Below are positions 1 through 7,862 of a DNA stretch of 64,000 nucleotides, in pieces. How positions within the stretch are numbered: the first letter of the stretch is position 1; every line of letters starts with the position of its first letter. A program made the translations under genes and the position numbers. The stretch comes from an uncultured Lachnospiraceae bacterium (lineage in GTDB: Bacteria > Bacillota > Clostridia > Lachnospirales > Lachnospiraceae), in assembly GCA_910578335.1 (NCBI GenBank), contig CAJTPU010000018.1, positions 5,392-69,391 on the forward strand, given 5' to 3'. Below the pieces are notes generated by a model. That model searched no databases and was not told the DNA's origin. It was given only the letters and a program-made list of their open reading frames with translations.

Positions 1-725
1 AAGTGCGCAAGTTCATGACACAGTGTGGCGGGCTTATTCATCAAATACATCACATCATTATAATTTGCCTCCATGGAAAAAGGAAAATAATAGCCCTGCA
101 TATACTGCTGACACATGAAATCCGAGAACAATAAAGGCTTCGGGTACGGATAAAAGCCGCCCAGAGCGCTATAAGTCTCCCCAAGCTTCTGCATGGCGCA
201 GACAGCCTCCTGCCGCATATCACCGCAATACAAGATATCTCCGTTTGCATCCCGCTCCATCTGTCCGCTCAGCTCATTACACCGGCACACCACAAAATTT
301 CTGACAACAAGCAGCTCCTCCAGATTGTAGGTATCTCTTCCCTCTCCCGCAAAATAACGGTTATTGAAAGTATCCCCATGATAGAGCAGCGTACAATTCA
401 ACGTCATAATCAAGCATACGCCAAGCAGAATCCACGCATATATCCTATAAAAAATGCCGGCTCCCGCAAGCAGCCGCTTCTTTCCGCGCCTGCGGCAGGC
501 AGGTATCAGAAACCAGAACCCCGTCACAACTGCCAGCAAAACGGCGGCTGCCGTCAGCACGACGCCAAGGCAAAGCAAAATTTCTCCCACGGAAAAGGAA
601 AACAACCCCGTAAGCCTGCCATAGGTATTGACCCATATGGGAAAAATATGCGCTATGTACCAGTCGCTAAACCCCGAAACACACCATGCGGCAGCATTCA
701 AAAGCAGAATCACTCCCGCAATCAT
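1..725 (-). CDS. DUF3810-like membrane metalloprotease-type protein (3' end off window)
   Basis: Reading leftward from an ATG at 725, the frame stays open to the window edge, so the C-terminus is missing. The N-terminus has two hydrophobic segments (around VILLLNAAAWCV and GEILLCLGVVLTAAAVLL), then a third, followed by an outside-type domain. That domain ends at the edge in a conserved block with PFSMEANYN, LMNKPATLCHELAH. The HELAH motif preceded by an EANYN segment is what I know from DUF3810, a family of membrane proteins of unknown function with a metalloprotease-like site. The start is uncertain: a TTG at 764 would add a basic KNTRRRRK stretch and has an AAAGGA-type site upstream, while a stop lies just before it. 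Function is not established. Confidence 0.7.
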   Translation of the reverse strand, partial: MIAGVILLLNAAAWCVSGFSDWYIAHIFPIWVNTYGRLTGLFSFSVGEILLCLGVVLTAAAVLLAVVTGFWFLIPACRRRGKKRLLAGAGIFYRIYAWILLGVCLIMTLNCTLLYHGDTFNNRYFAGEGRDTYNLEELLVVRNFVVCRCNELSGQMERDANGDILYCGDMRQEAVCAMQKLGETYSALGGFYPYPKPLLFSDFMCQQYMQGYYFPFSMEANYNDVMYLMNKPATLCHELAH

Positions 726-887
726 ACCGTATATGATTTTTCTTCTCCTTCTTGTGTTTTTCAAACGCCCGCTGTCCTTTCTCCGCCGCTTCCGCCGGCA
801 TGTACTTCGTTGTCTTTATTATATCACTTTATTACCACGGGCGCATTATAAGATATATGGAAATATAACGTCAGACAGCGCTTGCAC

Positions 888-935
888 AAAAAAGAAAGGG
901 AAACTGATGGCGGCAACAGTTCCCCTTTCTTTTTT
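888..935. terminator. bidirectional intrinsic terminator
   Basis: A 19-bp stem (888-906 against 917-935) with one mismatch and a 10-base loop. The arms are A-rich on the left and T-rich on the right, so either strand ends in a T6 run. It separates the DUF3810 gene from the gene-poor stretch to its right. Confidence 0.75.
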
Positions 936-1190
936 ATCGCTTCACCTGAAAGCAAATATTCAATGCCTACTCGTAAGTACTGAATTTCCTTACTGTTTTC
1001 CTAAATTATCCCTCGTACCTTATCTCTGCCTTCCGCCATACCGACAACTGCAATCTTTTGCTCTGCCTTTTTATCCCCTACATATTTTCTCAATAGCAAA
1101 CCATTACCTTGTCAGCCCTTTTGGTACTTTCCTTCTCCACATCTCATCCGATGTTACAATATTAAACTACCATGTCATCGCATTTCGAAC
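936..1190. other. stretch without a convincing gene
   Basis: Together with its flanks (726-1432) this is about 700 bases without a supported long gene. Both strands have only short frames. On the minus strand a 30-codon frame (TTG at 1093 to stop at 1001) has protein-like composition but no good ribosome site, and could be the remains of a decayed gene. The terminator at 888-935 would end any minus-strand transcript crossing this stretch, so a small RNA is possible but no clear promoter was seen. Confidence 0.4.
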
Positions 1191-1255
1191 AAGGGGCAAA
1201 GCTGTCAAAATTTGTCAAATTACAGTCGATACAGCGATTGTCTGACTTACCCCTT
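1191..1255. repeat. diverged copy of the AAGGG-CAAAGCTGTC half-site pair
   Basis: The bases at 1191-1206 match the left arm of the palindrome at 1327-1342 in 15 of 16 positions (AAGGGGCAAAGCTGTC against AAGGGTCAAAGCTGTC). A weaker inverted partner ends at 1255 (reverse complement begins AAGGGGTAAG). This makes a second, degenerate inverted pair about 120 bases upstream of the intact one. It may be a second operator or a decayed repeat copy. Confidence 0.5.
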
Positions 1256-1326
1256 CAGTGGCATCACCACATTCACAAAGTACAAAATAACTCATGATTA
1301 AAGTACTGTAATCCCTTTTTCTCCGC

Positions 1327-1373
1327 AAGGGTCAAAGCTGTCGAAAAAGCGTGTTTTGACAGCTTTGACCCTT
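1327..1373. promoter_or_regulatory. 16-bp perfect palindrome, candidate operator
   Basis: AAGGGTCAAAGCTGTC (1327-1342) and its exact reverse complement (1358-1373) are separated by 15 bases, and the stem can extend a few pairs inward. No T-run follows on either strand, so it is not a standard terminator. The right arm runs into the proposed -35 box (1372-1377) of the small exported-peptide gene, which suggests a regulator-binding site. A repeat-element origin is the alternative. Confidence 0.5.
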
Positions 1374-1400
1374 GTCTCTCTTCCTTTCAAAACCTACAAT
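1372..1400 (+). promoter_or_regulatory. promoter of the exported-peptide gene
   Basis: TTGTCT at 1372-1377 and TACAAT at 1395-1400 with a 17-base spacer. The ribosome site GGAGG (1420-1424) and ATG (1433) follow. The -35 box touches the palindrome at 1327-1373. Confidence 0.5.
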
Positions 1401-1432
1401 GTTAAAAAATAATGTATCGGAGGTATTTACAA

Positions 1433-1600
1433 ATGAAACGTTTTTTCAGCAGCCTTATTGCTTTTATGGTCATGATTTCCATCCTGTTTTCCGTCTGCTC
1501 ATCTTTCAGGCAGGCTTCTGATTTTTCCAAAAAGAAGCAAAATACTTCTATTTTCCTTTTTGCGGATGACGAGGAACCAAGACCCAAAAATATGGGCTAA
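1433..1600 (+). CDS. 55-residue exported peptide, candidate signalling peptide
   Basis: The start at 1433 is chosen for its GGAGG with 9-base spacing; the ATG at 1412 has none. The product begins with MKRFF and a strongly hydrophobic stretch (SLIAFMVMISILFSV), typical of a signal peptide. It then has a short charged tail ending FADDEEPRPKNMG. No enzyme domain can fit. The stop codon overlaps the stop of the large convergent TPR regulator (TAA at 1598-1600, opposite TAG at 1597-1599). Small exported pro-peptides next to TPR-HTH receptors are the hallmark of RRNPP-type signalling systems, so a pheromone precursor is the best guess. No homologue is recognised; identity is inferred from structure and position. 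Confidence 0.6.
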   Translation: MKRFFSSLIAFMVMISILFSVCSSFRQASDFSKKKQNTSIFLFADDEEPRPKNMG

Positions 1601-3477
1601 CCATACCATTCCTTCATCTTCTTGCAATAGTGCGCTTCATAAAATTCTTCCTGCCAAAAGCGGCTGAGGATAATGCACGCCTGTAGCTCTGTCTTCCCAT
1701 GAGGAATCATACCAGCAGCAATCCCCCGCTTTTGACATTCCATGTCGTTCCAGCAGTTATTATATATATAATTCTGCAACATGAGACCTCTTCCCGATTT
1801 TAAGCCTTCTCTGATGGCTCTGTCGCTGATTTCGTTGGACTCCCGATACCTTCCCACGTTCCCCAGATAACTGGCTATCCCTTTCATCACAAACAAATAC
1901 ATACTGATGTTTGCCTCGACATCATTCTCTTCTTCATACCGGCAGTATAGCTCCCACAAGGGCTCAAAATACCCCCATGCTTCTTTCTCCGCCACACGCG
2001 TTGCAATATTGTATATACAGCCGATTTCATTGCATGTCATGTATCCTTCCCGCAGGTTCTTTATATTCTCCAGAGCAACCGTATATTCCAGAGCTTCTTT
2101 TATCTGCTCCACATACTCCTCCCGCGTTATCCTCCCCTGACTCAAATGATTTATCGCCTCCGAGCGCTTTATTTCCTGTCTGTTGTGAATGTTTTCCATG
2201 GGAATCAGTCCTACCAGCCGCTGCAGTAGTTTTTCTACCCTTTCCGTATCATACGCGTTTGCCGCCGTTTGCATCTCCCGAAACAAAACCGCAGCCTCAT
2301 AGTTGTCTGCAATAATCTGCATACGCTGGTACTCGAAGGGGAGTCCCAGCCTTGCCAGCAGTCCGCTGACTACCGGCATCTGCGCCCGGGTTTTATTCTG
2401 CTCCAGCCGCCGCAGGGTTTTGACCCCGCAGATGTCCTTGCAAAGCTCTTCCTGCGTCATCCCCAGCATCCTGCGCCGCCTTCTGATTACGTCCCCAAGG
2501 CTTTCATTGTCTGTCTGCCAATACAAGTAGCAGCAGTGCTCCGTTTTTTCCGAGACCTGATATTTTCGATACAGTGTAAGAAGAACACCGTTCAAATCCC
2601 TTGCCTCCGTCAGCTCCTTCATCTCGTTTTTTGAAAGCTTTCCCTCCCCGGATGCCGTGAGCAGCTTTTCCTTCAACTCCAGCAGTTCATAGAGATAGTG
2701 CATCCTTCCCGTGGTACACAGCATACCGACCGCCTGCCTGCAAAAGCAAAGCAGCTTTTCACATTCCCAATCCTCCGGCGGCTGCTCCATCTGCGCGGAG
2801 ACATAATAATATACCGCTTTGGGGAAAATTTTCACCCGTCCATAGACATCCGTCATAGCGTCCAAAAACGCCGCCATCAGCAGCTCATACGCCGCCTTTT
2901 GATAGGCATAGAAACCTTCCGCCCCCTCGAGCCTTCCGATATCTCCTCCAAAATGAATATACTCCAAAAGCAGGTTCCATTCCTGCAGGGATAATAGCTG
3001 TTCTCCCCATTTATCGTAACGGATTTCCGGCACGGTGAGCCGCAGCGCGCGCTCGTATAATGTACACAGCTCATCCCTCGGCGCGTTTCGGTACTGTGCA
3101 AGCTGCGCCTTCATCACTAGATAAAATTGTCCTTCTACCGCACTGCTTTGGCGGCGGTCTCCTTGCTCATACTGCGCTATCAGCCTGTCGGCTTTTGCAA
3201 TATTTTTGTTTTCCACAGCCTGTAAAAGCGCTTTCCGGCTCTTCCACAGCGCATACTCGTCCGGCTGCAGATAGTCTTCAAAGTAGTCATTTGGCAGTCC
3301 CAGCCTCTCCATGAACCTGTCCCTGACCATTTTTTCCGGCAGGCGCTCTCCCGCCTCAATCCGCCCCAGCATACTGACGGAGCATATTCCCTTACAGAGC
3401 TTTTTTAATGTTACGTGCTTCCCTTTACGCATCGCTTTCAGGAAGGTTTGAAAGGTTATCTCTTGTACTTTCTCCAT
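1597..3477 (-). CDS. large HTH-TPR-HTH-TPR transcriptional regulator
   Basis: The 626-residue protein has an N-terminal Cro/C1-type HTH (about residues 8-60) followed by helical repeats. A second HTH lies at about 325-385 (RRRRRMLGMTQEELCKDICG), followed again by helical, TPR-like repeats to the C-terminus. Both HTHs share a pattern (CKGICSVSMLGRIEAGE and CKDICGVKTLRRLEQNK), so it looks like an internal duplication. HTH plus TPR is the layout of peptide-sensing RRNPP regulators (Rgg, PlcR, PrgX), which are normally about half this length with one HTH. The start has a GAAAGAGG site. It converges on the small exported-peptide gene. A ligand and target are inferred only; the palindromes at 1191-1373 are the obvious candidate sites. 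Confidence 0.75.
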   Translation of the reverse strand: MEKVQEITFQTFLKAMRKGKHVTLKKLCKGICSVSMLGRIEAGERLPEKMVRDRFMERLGLPNDYFEDYLQPDEYALWKSRKALLQAVENKNIAKADRLIAQYEQGDRRQSSAVEGQFYLVMKAQLAQYRNAPRDELCTLYERALRLTVPEIRYDKWGEQLLSLQEWNLLLEYIHFGGDIGRLEGAEGFYAYQKAAYELLMAAFLDAMTDVYGRVKIFPKAVYYYVSAQMEQPPEDWECEKLLCFCRQAVGMLCTTGRMHYLYELLELKEKLLTASGEGKLSKNEMKELTEARDLNGVLLTLYRKYQVSEKTEHCCYLYWQTDNESLGDVIRRRRRMLGMTQEELCKDICGVKTLRRLEQNKTRAQMPVVSGLLARLGLPFEYQRMQIIADNYEAAVLFREMQTAANAYDTERVEKLLQRLVGLIPMENIHNRQEIKRSEAINHLSQGRITREEYVEQIKEALEYTVALENIKNLREGYMTCNEIGCIYNIATRVAEKEAWGYFEPLWELYCRYEEENDVEANISMYLFVMKGIASYLGNVGRYRESNEISDRAIREGLKSGRGLMLQNYIYNNCWNDMECQKRGIAAGMIPHGKTELQACIILSRFWQEEFYEAHYCKKMKEWYG

Positions 3478-3555
3478 AATACCTCTTTCCCATTATCCCA
3501 TCGTTTCGGCAGCCTGCCAAAACGTCCCACTATTTCATCCCTTGCTGCTTATACG

Positions 3556-4392
3556 CTATTTCTGATAAAAAGGCGCCACATTCTCCACTGCCCTTTTGCC
3601 AAAGCCGTCCGCATATGCCGCCATATCCAGATAGATATTTTTCAGGTGCGGACGGGCGGCGGCGGCAATTTTTCCAAAAATTTCCTCCCTGCTTCCCGTA
3701 AAATCCACCACCACAAGAAAGCTCTGCACATTCTCCTTTACCATCAGCCTGAGCCATGCGCGTTCCACATTAGGCATCCCCTGCATCTGCCCTCGCATCG
3801 CCTCGACCATCTCTGTCGGATATTCCCGCGGTTCCCCCAGCAGCACCTTGGTATCCTTTAACACCTTATGTTGGGAAACGCCCTTTGTGCGCAAATCCTT
3901 CTGTGTCTTTAAATGGGCTATCAGCTTCCGGTTCAACACAAAATTGTCGCTGAAAGGATTTATCACAATTCCCTCATCCGCTTCATTTTTTTCCAGCATA
4001 GCCGCATAATCGTCAAAAGTCAGTACCAGCGTGTTTGGTTTTTCTGCCTGCTTCCACTTTGCCAGCTCGTCATGGTCGGTAAAAACAGGATAGAAACGTT
4101 TTCCGTCCGTGCTGGATATCATGGGCATCTGTATAGTCGTATGTTTCCGAAAAACAGCAATACCGTTCTCATCCGGCTTAGGCTGCTCAGACAATAAGGC
4201 GACGGACAAAAAATGCGCATGCATCACAATTTCCTCAAACAACATATCCATAGCCGTCTGCGTCTGGTTTTCCTTTGCTTCCTTGAGCAGCACGTTTAAG
4301 CGAAAATTCTGCAGCGGTTTCTTTTCGTCATGTGCTGCCGTTTTCTGCTCTTCCTTGTTTTCTTTTCCTAAAAAATGATTGAAAATTCCCAT
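3556..4392 (-). CDS. SseB-family protein
   Basis: This 278-residue protein has a short charged N-terminus followed by an SseB N-terminal-type domain (about 35-150, with PMISSTDGKRFYPVFTDHDEL and a GIVINPFSDNFVL block). A C-terminal part resembles the SseB C-terminal domain (LGEPREYPTEMVEAM, VERAWLRLM). SseB proteins are named for enhanced serine sensitivity in E. coli; their biochemical role is not established. There is no signal peptide or membrane segment, so it is probably cytosolic. It lies 23 bases after endonuclease IV on the same strand and may be the last gene of that run. Confidence 0.7.
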   Translation of the reverse strand: MGIFNHFLGKENKEEQKTAAHDEKKPLQNFRLNVLLKEAKENQTQTAMDMLFEEIVMHAHFLSVALLSEQPKPDENGIAVFRKHTTIQMPMISSTDGKRFYPVFTDHDELAKWKQAEKPNTLVLTFDDYAAMLEKNEADEGIVINPFSDNFVLNRKLIAHLKTQKDLRTKGVSQHKVLKDTKVLLGEPREYPTEMVEAMRGQMQGMPNVERAWLRLMVKENVQSFLVVVDFTGSREEIFGKIAAAARPHLKNIYLDMAAYADGFGKRAVENVAPFYQK

Positions 4393-4415
4393 ATGCGCTC
4401 TCTTCTCCTTCTCAC

Positions 4416-5258
4416 TTACAGACCGTATTCACCCAGAAGCTCTTTGACTCTCTGTATCTCCGCAGCATGTCCCGCCGTGTCCGTAGGCGTCTCCAGAATA
4501 AAGGGCAGGCTGCAGAGCCTTGGATGCGCCACAATATTCATAAGGGCTTTCATGCCTATTTTGCCCTCTCCCAAAAGAGCATGCCTGTCTTTGCGGCTCC
4601 CTCTCTCGTTCAGGCTGTCATTCAGATGAAATGCCTTCAGCCTGCAAAGCCCTATCACCTTGTCAAACTCCTGCAGTACACCGTCCAGATTTTCGGCAAT
4701 ATCGTATCCTGCATCCCACATATGACAGGAATCCATACAGACGCCTACCTTTTCCGCCAGCTTTACTCTGTCAATAATCTCCCGCAGTTCTTCGAAGCTT
4801 CTGCCAACTTCCGTTCCCTTACCCGCCATCGTCTCCAACAGTACTGTGGTGCGCAGCTCAGGATACAGCACCTTGTTCAGCACATCCGCTATCTGCACGA
4901 CTGCTGTGCGGACGCCTTGTCCTACATGGCTTCCCGGATGAAAATTATAGAAATTACCCGGAAAATATTCCATCACCTTTAAATCGCCTGCCATCATCTC
5001 TGCGGCAAGCTCCCGCAGATGCCCGTCCGGCGAGCAGGCATTCATCGTGTATGGCGCGTGCGCAACCACACAGCGCAGTCCGTTCTCCCCAATCAGACCG
5101 GCAAAGGTTCTTAGTTCCCGCTCATCCGGCGTCCGTGCCTTTGCACCGCGGGGATTCCTTGCAAAAAACTGCAGCGTATTCGCGCCTGTCTCCAAGGTTT
5201 CCCTTCCCATACGGACATATCCTTTGGCAACCGACATATGTGCTCCTATCGTAAGCAT
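4416..5258 (-). CDS. nfo: deoxyribonuclease IV (AP endonuclease)
   Basis: The 280-residue protein is of normal length for Nfo/endonuclease IV, which cuts the DNA backbone 5' of abasic sites in base excision repair using a three-zinc centre. The metal-binding blocks are all visible in order: GAHMSVAKG, VVAHAPYTMN, NFHPGSHVG, LLETMAGKGTEVG, VCMDSCHMWDAGYD, FHLNDS with RKDRH, and FILETPT. The start has a GGAGGAGG site. It lies 23 bases downstream of the anti-sigma gene and 23 bases upstream of the SseB-like gene, so it may share their transcript. Confidence 0.95.
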   Translation of the reverse strand: MLTIGAHMSVAKGYVRMGRETLETGANTLQFFARNPRGAKARTPDERELRTFAGLIGENGLRCVVAHAPYTMNACSPDGHLRELAAEMMAGDLKVMEYFPGNFYNFHPGSHVGQGVRTAVVQIADVLNKVLYPELRTTVLLETMAGKGTEVGRSFEELREIIDRVKLAEKVGVCMDSCHMWDAGYDIAENLDGVLQEFDKVIGLCRLKAFHLNDSLNERGSRKDRHALLGEGKIGMKALMNIVAHPRLCSLPFILETPTDTAGHAAEIQRVKELLGEYGL

Positions 5259-5281
5259 TTAACGCTTCCTCCTCCAATTCC

Positions 5282-6091
5282 CTATTCAAACTTGCGGAAG
5301 AATATATCCAGAAAGCCGGGGGGATTTAAACCATACCGTTCAAATCCATAGCTGGCAGACGAAACTCGCAGTTTCCCGTCATGAATTCCCATACTTATTC
5401 TAAAAATCCTGTCGGAACCGTCGTTTATCACATGTTCCGTCACAATATATTCTATCACCCATTCCGTACCGCTCCTGTACGCGTCACTGTATCTTGCCCG
5501 CTGAATCAGCACATGATTTTCCTTCATAAATTTTACAAAAACATCCTGCTGCTTTTGTATATATTCTTCCTCCGACATCCCTGATATATAACTATAATAC
5601 TTATCATACCATGCCCTATCCTCTTCTTCAATATCACCTTCCATAAACTCACATATGCTTTGGTATCCTCTTCCAAAATCAATCATTTCGGCTGCCTCTT
5701 CATAGTTTTCTTCTTCTAAAAGCTGAAAGAATTTGCCGCACAGCAGGATTTCATCCAAATTTGTAAAACAGATACCCTCTCCCCTATACTCATGGTATAT
5801 CATAACACCCACGTAAATAACGGGAATCACCAGAAGCATTGCCGCAAGAGAAAGCAGCCAGCGGCGCTTCAGCTTGCGAAAGCTTCTTCGTATACTTTTT
5901 TCTTCTTCCTCAAGAGAAATTTCTTTTTCATGCAGCAATTCTTTTTCCGGAATTTGAAACCTTTCCAGCAAAGCTTTACAGTCTCTGCATTCTGCCAAAT
6001 GCTCCTCCACCAGCCTCCTGCTCTCCTCACAGCAAACCGCATCTTCATATAAAGGAAGCAAATCCCTTATAACCTCACAAGATAATTTCAT
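5282..6091 (-). CDS. membrane anti-sigma factor with zinc-finger N-terminus
   Basis: The N-terminus carries a putative zinc-finger of the anti-sigma type (CEVIRDLLPLYEDAVCCEESRR then HLAECRDC, giving the H-x3-C-x2-C pattern). Next come a charged stretch, one membrane helix (about residues 85-105, LLSLAAMLLVIPVIYVGVMI) and an outside domain of about 165 residues with no known family. It would hold the ECF sigma factor encoded directly upstream inactive at the membrane. I chose the ATG at 6091, one base after the sigma stop, behind GAGGTG; an ATG at 6103 inside the sigma gene is the alternative. The extracytoplasmic part may sense a signal, but which one is not visible. Confidence 0.8.
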   Translation of the reverse strand: MKLSCEVIRDLLPLYEDAVCCEESRRLVEEHLAECRDCKALLERFQIPEKELLHEKEISLEEEEKSIRRSFRKLKRRWLLSLAAMLLVIPVIYVGVMIYHEYRGEGICFTNLDEILLCGKFFQLLEEENYEEAAEMIDFGRGYQSICEFMEGDIEEEDRAWYDKYYSYISGMSEEEYIQKQQDVFVKFMKENHVLIQRARYSDAYRSGTEWVIEYIVTEHVINDGSDRIFRISMGIHDGKLRVSSASYGFERYGLNPPGFLDIFFRKFE

Positions 6092-6092
6092 C

Positions 6093-6590
6093 CTACACCT
6101 CATTTCCGCGCATACTTTGCCCGCATATTTTCTGTTTGGCGCGATAATAGGTCACACGCGCCCAGCTCTCCGTTTTTCCATATTCCAACGCAATTTCTTT
6201 CAGCTTTACGCCGCCAAACACATGCATCACAAACACTTCCCTGTATGGCTCCTCCAGCCGCTGCACCGCCTGCCGAATGTGCTCATATTCCTCTCTCCTA
6301 ATAGAAAACTCCTCCGGCGAAGGCGACTTGTCCGTAATCGTCAGTTTTTCCAGCTCTTTTTCACTGAAACGTTTCTTTCGCCGGCACTCCTGCAGCCATG
6401 CGTTTTTTCCTATCTGGCAAAGCCATGTATACACGCTGCACCTGCCCTCAAATTTGTCCACATGCAGAAAAGCCTGATAAAAAGTCTCCTGCAAAAGCTC
6501 CTCCGCCTCCTGTGCATTTCCCGTCAGAGCCAGCAGAAAGCGATATACCTTTTTTCCGTATTCCTCATAAATTTCTTTAAAAACCGCCAT
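6093..6590 (-). CDS. ECF-type RNA polymerase sigma factor
   Basis: This 165-residue protein has sigma region 2 (YRFLLALTGNAQEAEELLQETF, about residues 16-60). Region 4 is at about 108-155 (EEPYREVFVMHVFGGVKLKEIALEYG followed by an HTH). There is no region 1 or 3, which is the ECF layout. It is followed directly by its zinc-finger anti-sigma gene, the usual pairing. Its start overlaps the end of the acyltransferase gene by 14 bases, so the three are probably co-transcribed. The regulon cannot be read from the sequence, but the acyltransferase is a likely member. Confidence 0.92.
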   Translation of the reverse strand: MAVFKEIYEEYGKKVYRFLLALTGNAQEAEELLQETFYQAFLHVDKFEGRCSVYTWLCQIGKNAWLQECRRKKRFSEKELEKLTITDKSPSPEEFSIRREEYEHIRQAVQRLEEPYREVFVMHVFGGVKLKEIALEYGKTESWARVTYYRAKQKICGQSMRGNEV

Positions 6591-7563
6591 CTCTTCTCCC
6601 TGTCATCCTGACAGCATACATCTGTCCCGTCCATAGTGAAGCCTTGTAAAGAAAAGCTATTATATAAAATGCCAGAAACGGTGACACGCACGTAAACACC
6701 TCAATTGGCAGCCTTACCCTGTCAAATATTTTGACAAGGGGAGCGTGCAGCAAATAGACTGTCAGTGTATTGGCACCGATTTTGGAAAACCACACCCTTC
6801 TGCACGTGGTAAAGCTCAATAAAAACAAGCCCAGACTGCACCCCAGTAAAAAGCACAGCAGCCGGCAGGCTGCGCCTTTTATAAGCAGCCCTGCACCGTA
6901 AGGGTCTGCCTGATAGAAAAAGGCTGTCGGTATATACCTTCCCACGGTGCAGTAAAGAATCCCAAACCATGCAAAAGCTGCTATTCCCCAAAACCGATAC
7001 TTTTTCCACGATACACCGGTCGGGCAAAATAAACCGCCCAAAAAATACGGCAGAAATACAATCGTTCTGGACAAAGATAAAAACCGCCCAATCGAAGGTA
7101 TATTTCCCGCCGCACATGCAAACAACACGGCGCCGCTCAATACGATAAGTTTTACCAAAGGGCTGTCTGCTCCCGGAAAATATGCAATCAGCCGATACCA
7201 GAAAAAACCCACTACCGCCATGCACCCCAGACTAAGCAGATACCATAAATGCCAGGCAGGCACAAAGAAAGAACACTCCCCTTTCGAATACAACGCCGCC
7301 CACATTACAATAGCTGCCTGTAAAACCGCATAATACGAAAACATCTGCCTCGCGGAACGCAGGCATCCCGCCTCTCCTTTCATAAAAAAACCGGAGAGAA
7401 AAAGAAACAGAGGCATATGCACCGCGTAAATTACCCTGTATATCTGGTCAAAAAGCAAGGATTCTTCCAGCCTGCCCTCAATCAAATGTCCGTATACCAC
7501 CAGAAATATCAATATAAATTTCAAATTGCAATAATCCGCATCCCGCTGCTTCAATCCCATCAT
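6577..7563 (-). CDS. acyltransferase family 3 membrane protein
   Basis: A 328-residue protein with about ten membrane helices and the opening typical of acyltransferase 3 / fucose-acetylase-like proteins (NLKFILIFLVVYGHLIEG, with the conserved His in the first helix, then MPLFLFLSGFF). Such proteins move acetyl or other acyl groups onto cell-surface sugars. The substrate cannot be told. It is the first gene of the run leading into the ECF sigma/anti-sigma pair, with a 14-base overlap, suggesting that envelope modification is part of that stress response. Confidence 0.82.
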   Translation of the reverse strand: MMGLKQRDADYCNLKFILIFLVVYGHLIEGRLEESLLFDQIYRVIYAVHMPLFLFLSGFFMKGEAGCLRSARQMFSYYAVLQAAIVMWAALYSKGECSFFVPAWHLWYLLSLGCMAVVGFFWYRLIAYFPGADSPLVKLIVLSGAVLFACAAGNIPSIGRFLSLSRTIVFLPYFLGGLFCPTGVSWKKYRFWGIAAFAWFGILYCTVGRYIPTAFFYQADPYGAGLLIKGAACRLLCFLLGCSLGLFLLSFTTCRRVWFSKIGANTLTVYLLHAPLVKIFDRVRLPIEVFTCVSPFLAFYIIAFLYKASLWTGQMYAVRMTGRRDGGF

Positions 7564-7730
7564 AAAAATCCACCAGCCTCTCTTGCCCCAAAACAGACGC
7601 CAAAAACAAATTTATATCTGCTGTTTGTTAGATGGATTTTTTATAAAAACGTTACAAAAAATAAAAAACTGCTGCAACTTTTGACGCAAGCTTTTCATTT
7701 TGCAGTAAAAACAGGCTTATCTTTTATGTC

Positions 7731-7770
7731 TTGACATACATACCGTCGGTATGTTAATATAAATACCGAC
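7731..7770 (+). promoter_or_regulatory. promoter with TetR-type operator
   Basis: TTGACA at 7731-7736 and a TAATAT-type -10 at 7755-7760. A 17-bp palindrome ACATACCGTCGGTATGT (7738-7754) exactly fills the spacer, and a further half-site ATACCGAC lies at 7763-7770. It is about 100 bases upstream of the TetR gene. The arrangement fits self-repression by the TetR protein. The rest of 7564-7862 holds nothing else recognised. Confidence 0.75.
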
Positions 7771-7862
7771 TAATGGCATTATATATTTACAAACACCTAT
7801 TTGTCAGTCCCGAATTGTGCAACTTCTATAATTTATAAAAAAGTCAGAAAGGAACAGGAACC

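Noticed and set aside
628..1245. Long plus-strand frame across the left intergenic region
   Set aside because: It covers the antisense of the DUF3810 gene, the terminator and the half-site copy, lacks a ribosome site and has no protein-like pattern.
1327..1373. The palindrome as an intrinsic terminator
   Set aside because: No T-run follows on either strand and no gene ends next to it.
1402..1587. Minus-strand frame opposite the small exported-peptide gene
   Set aside because: It has no ribosome site and mirrors the better-supported peptide gene on the plus strand.
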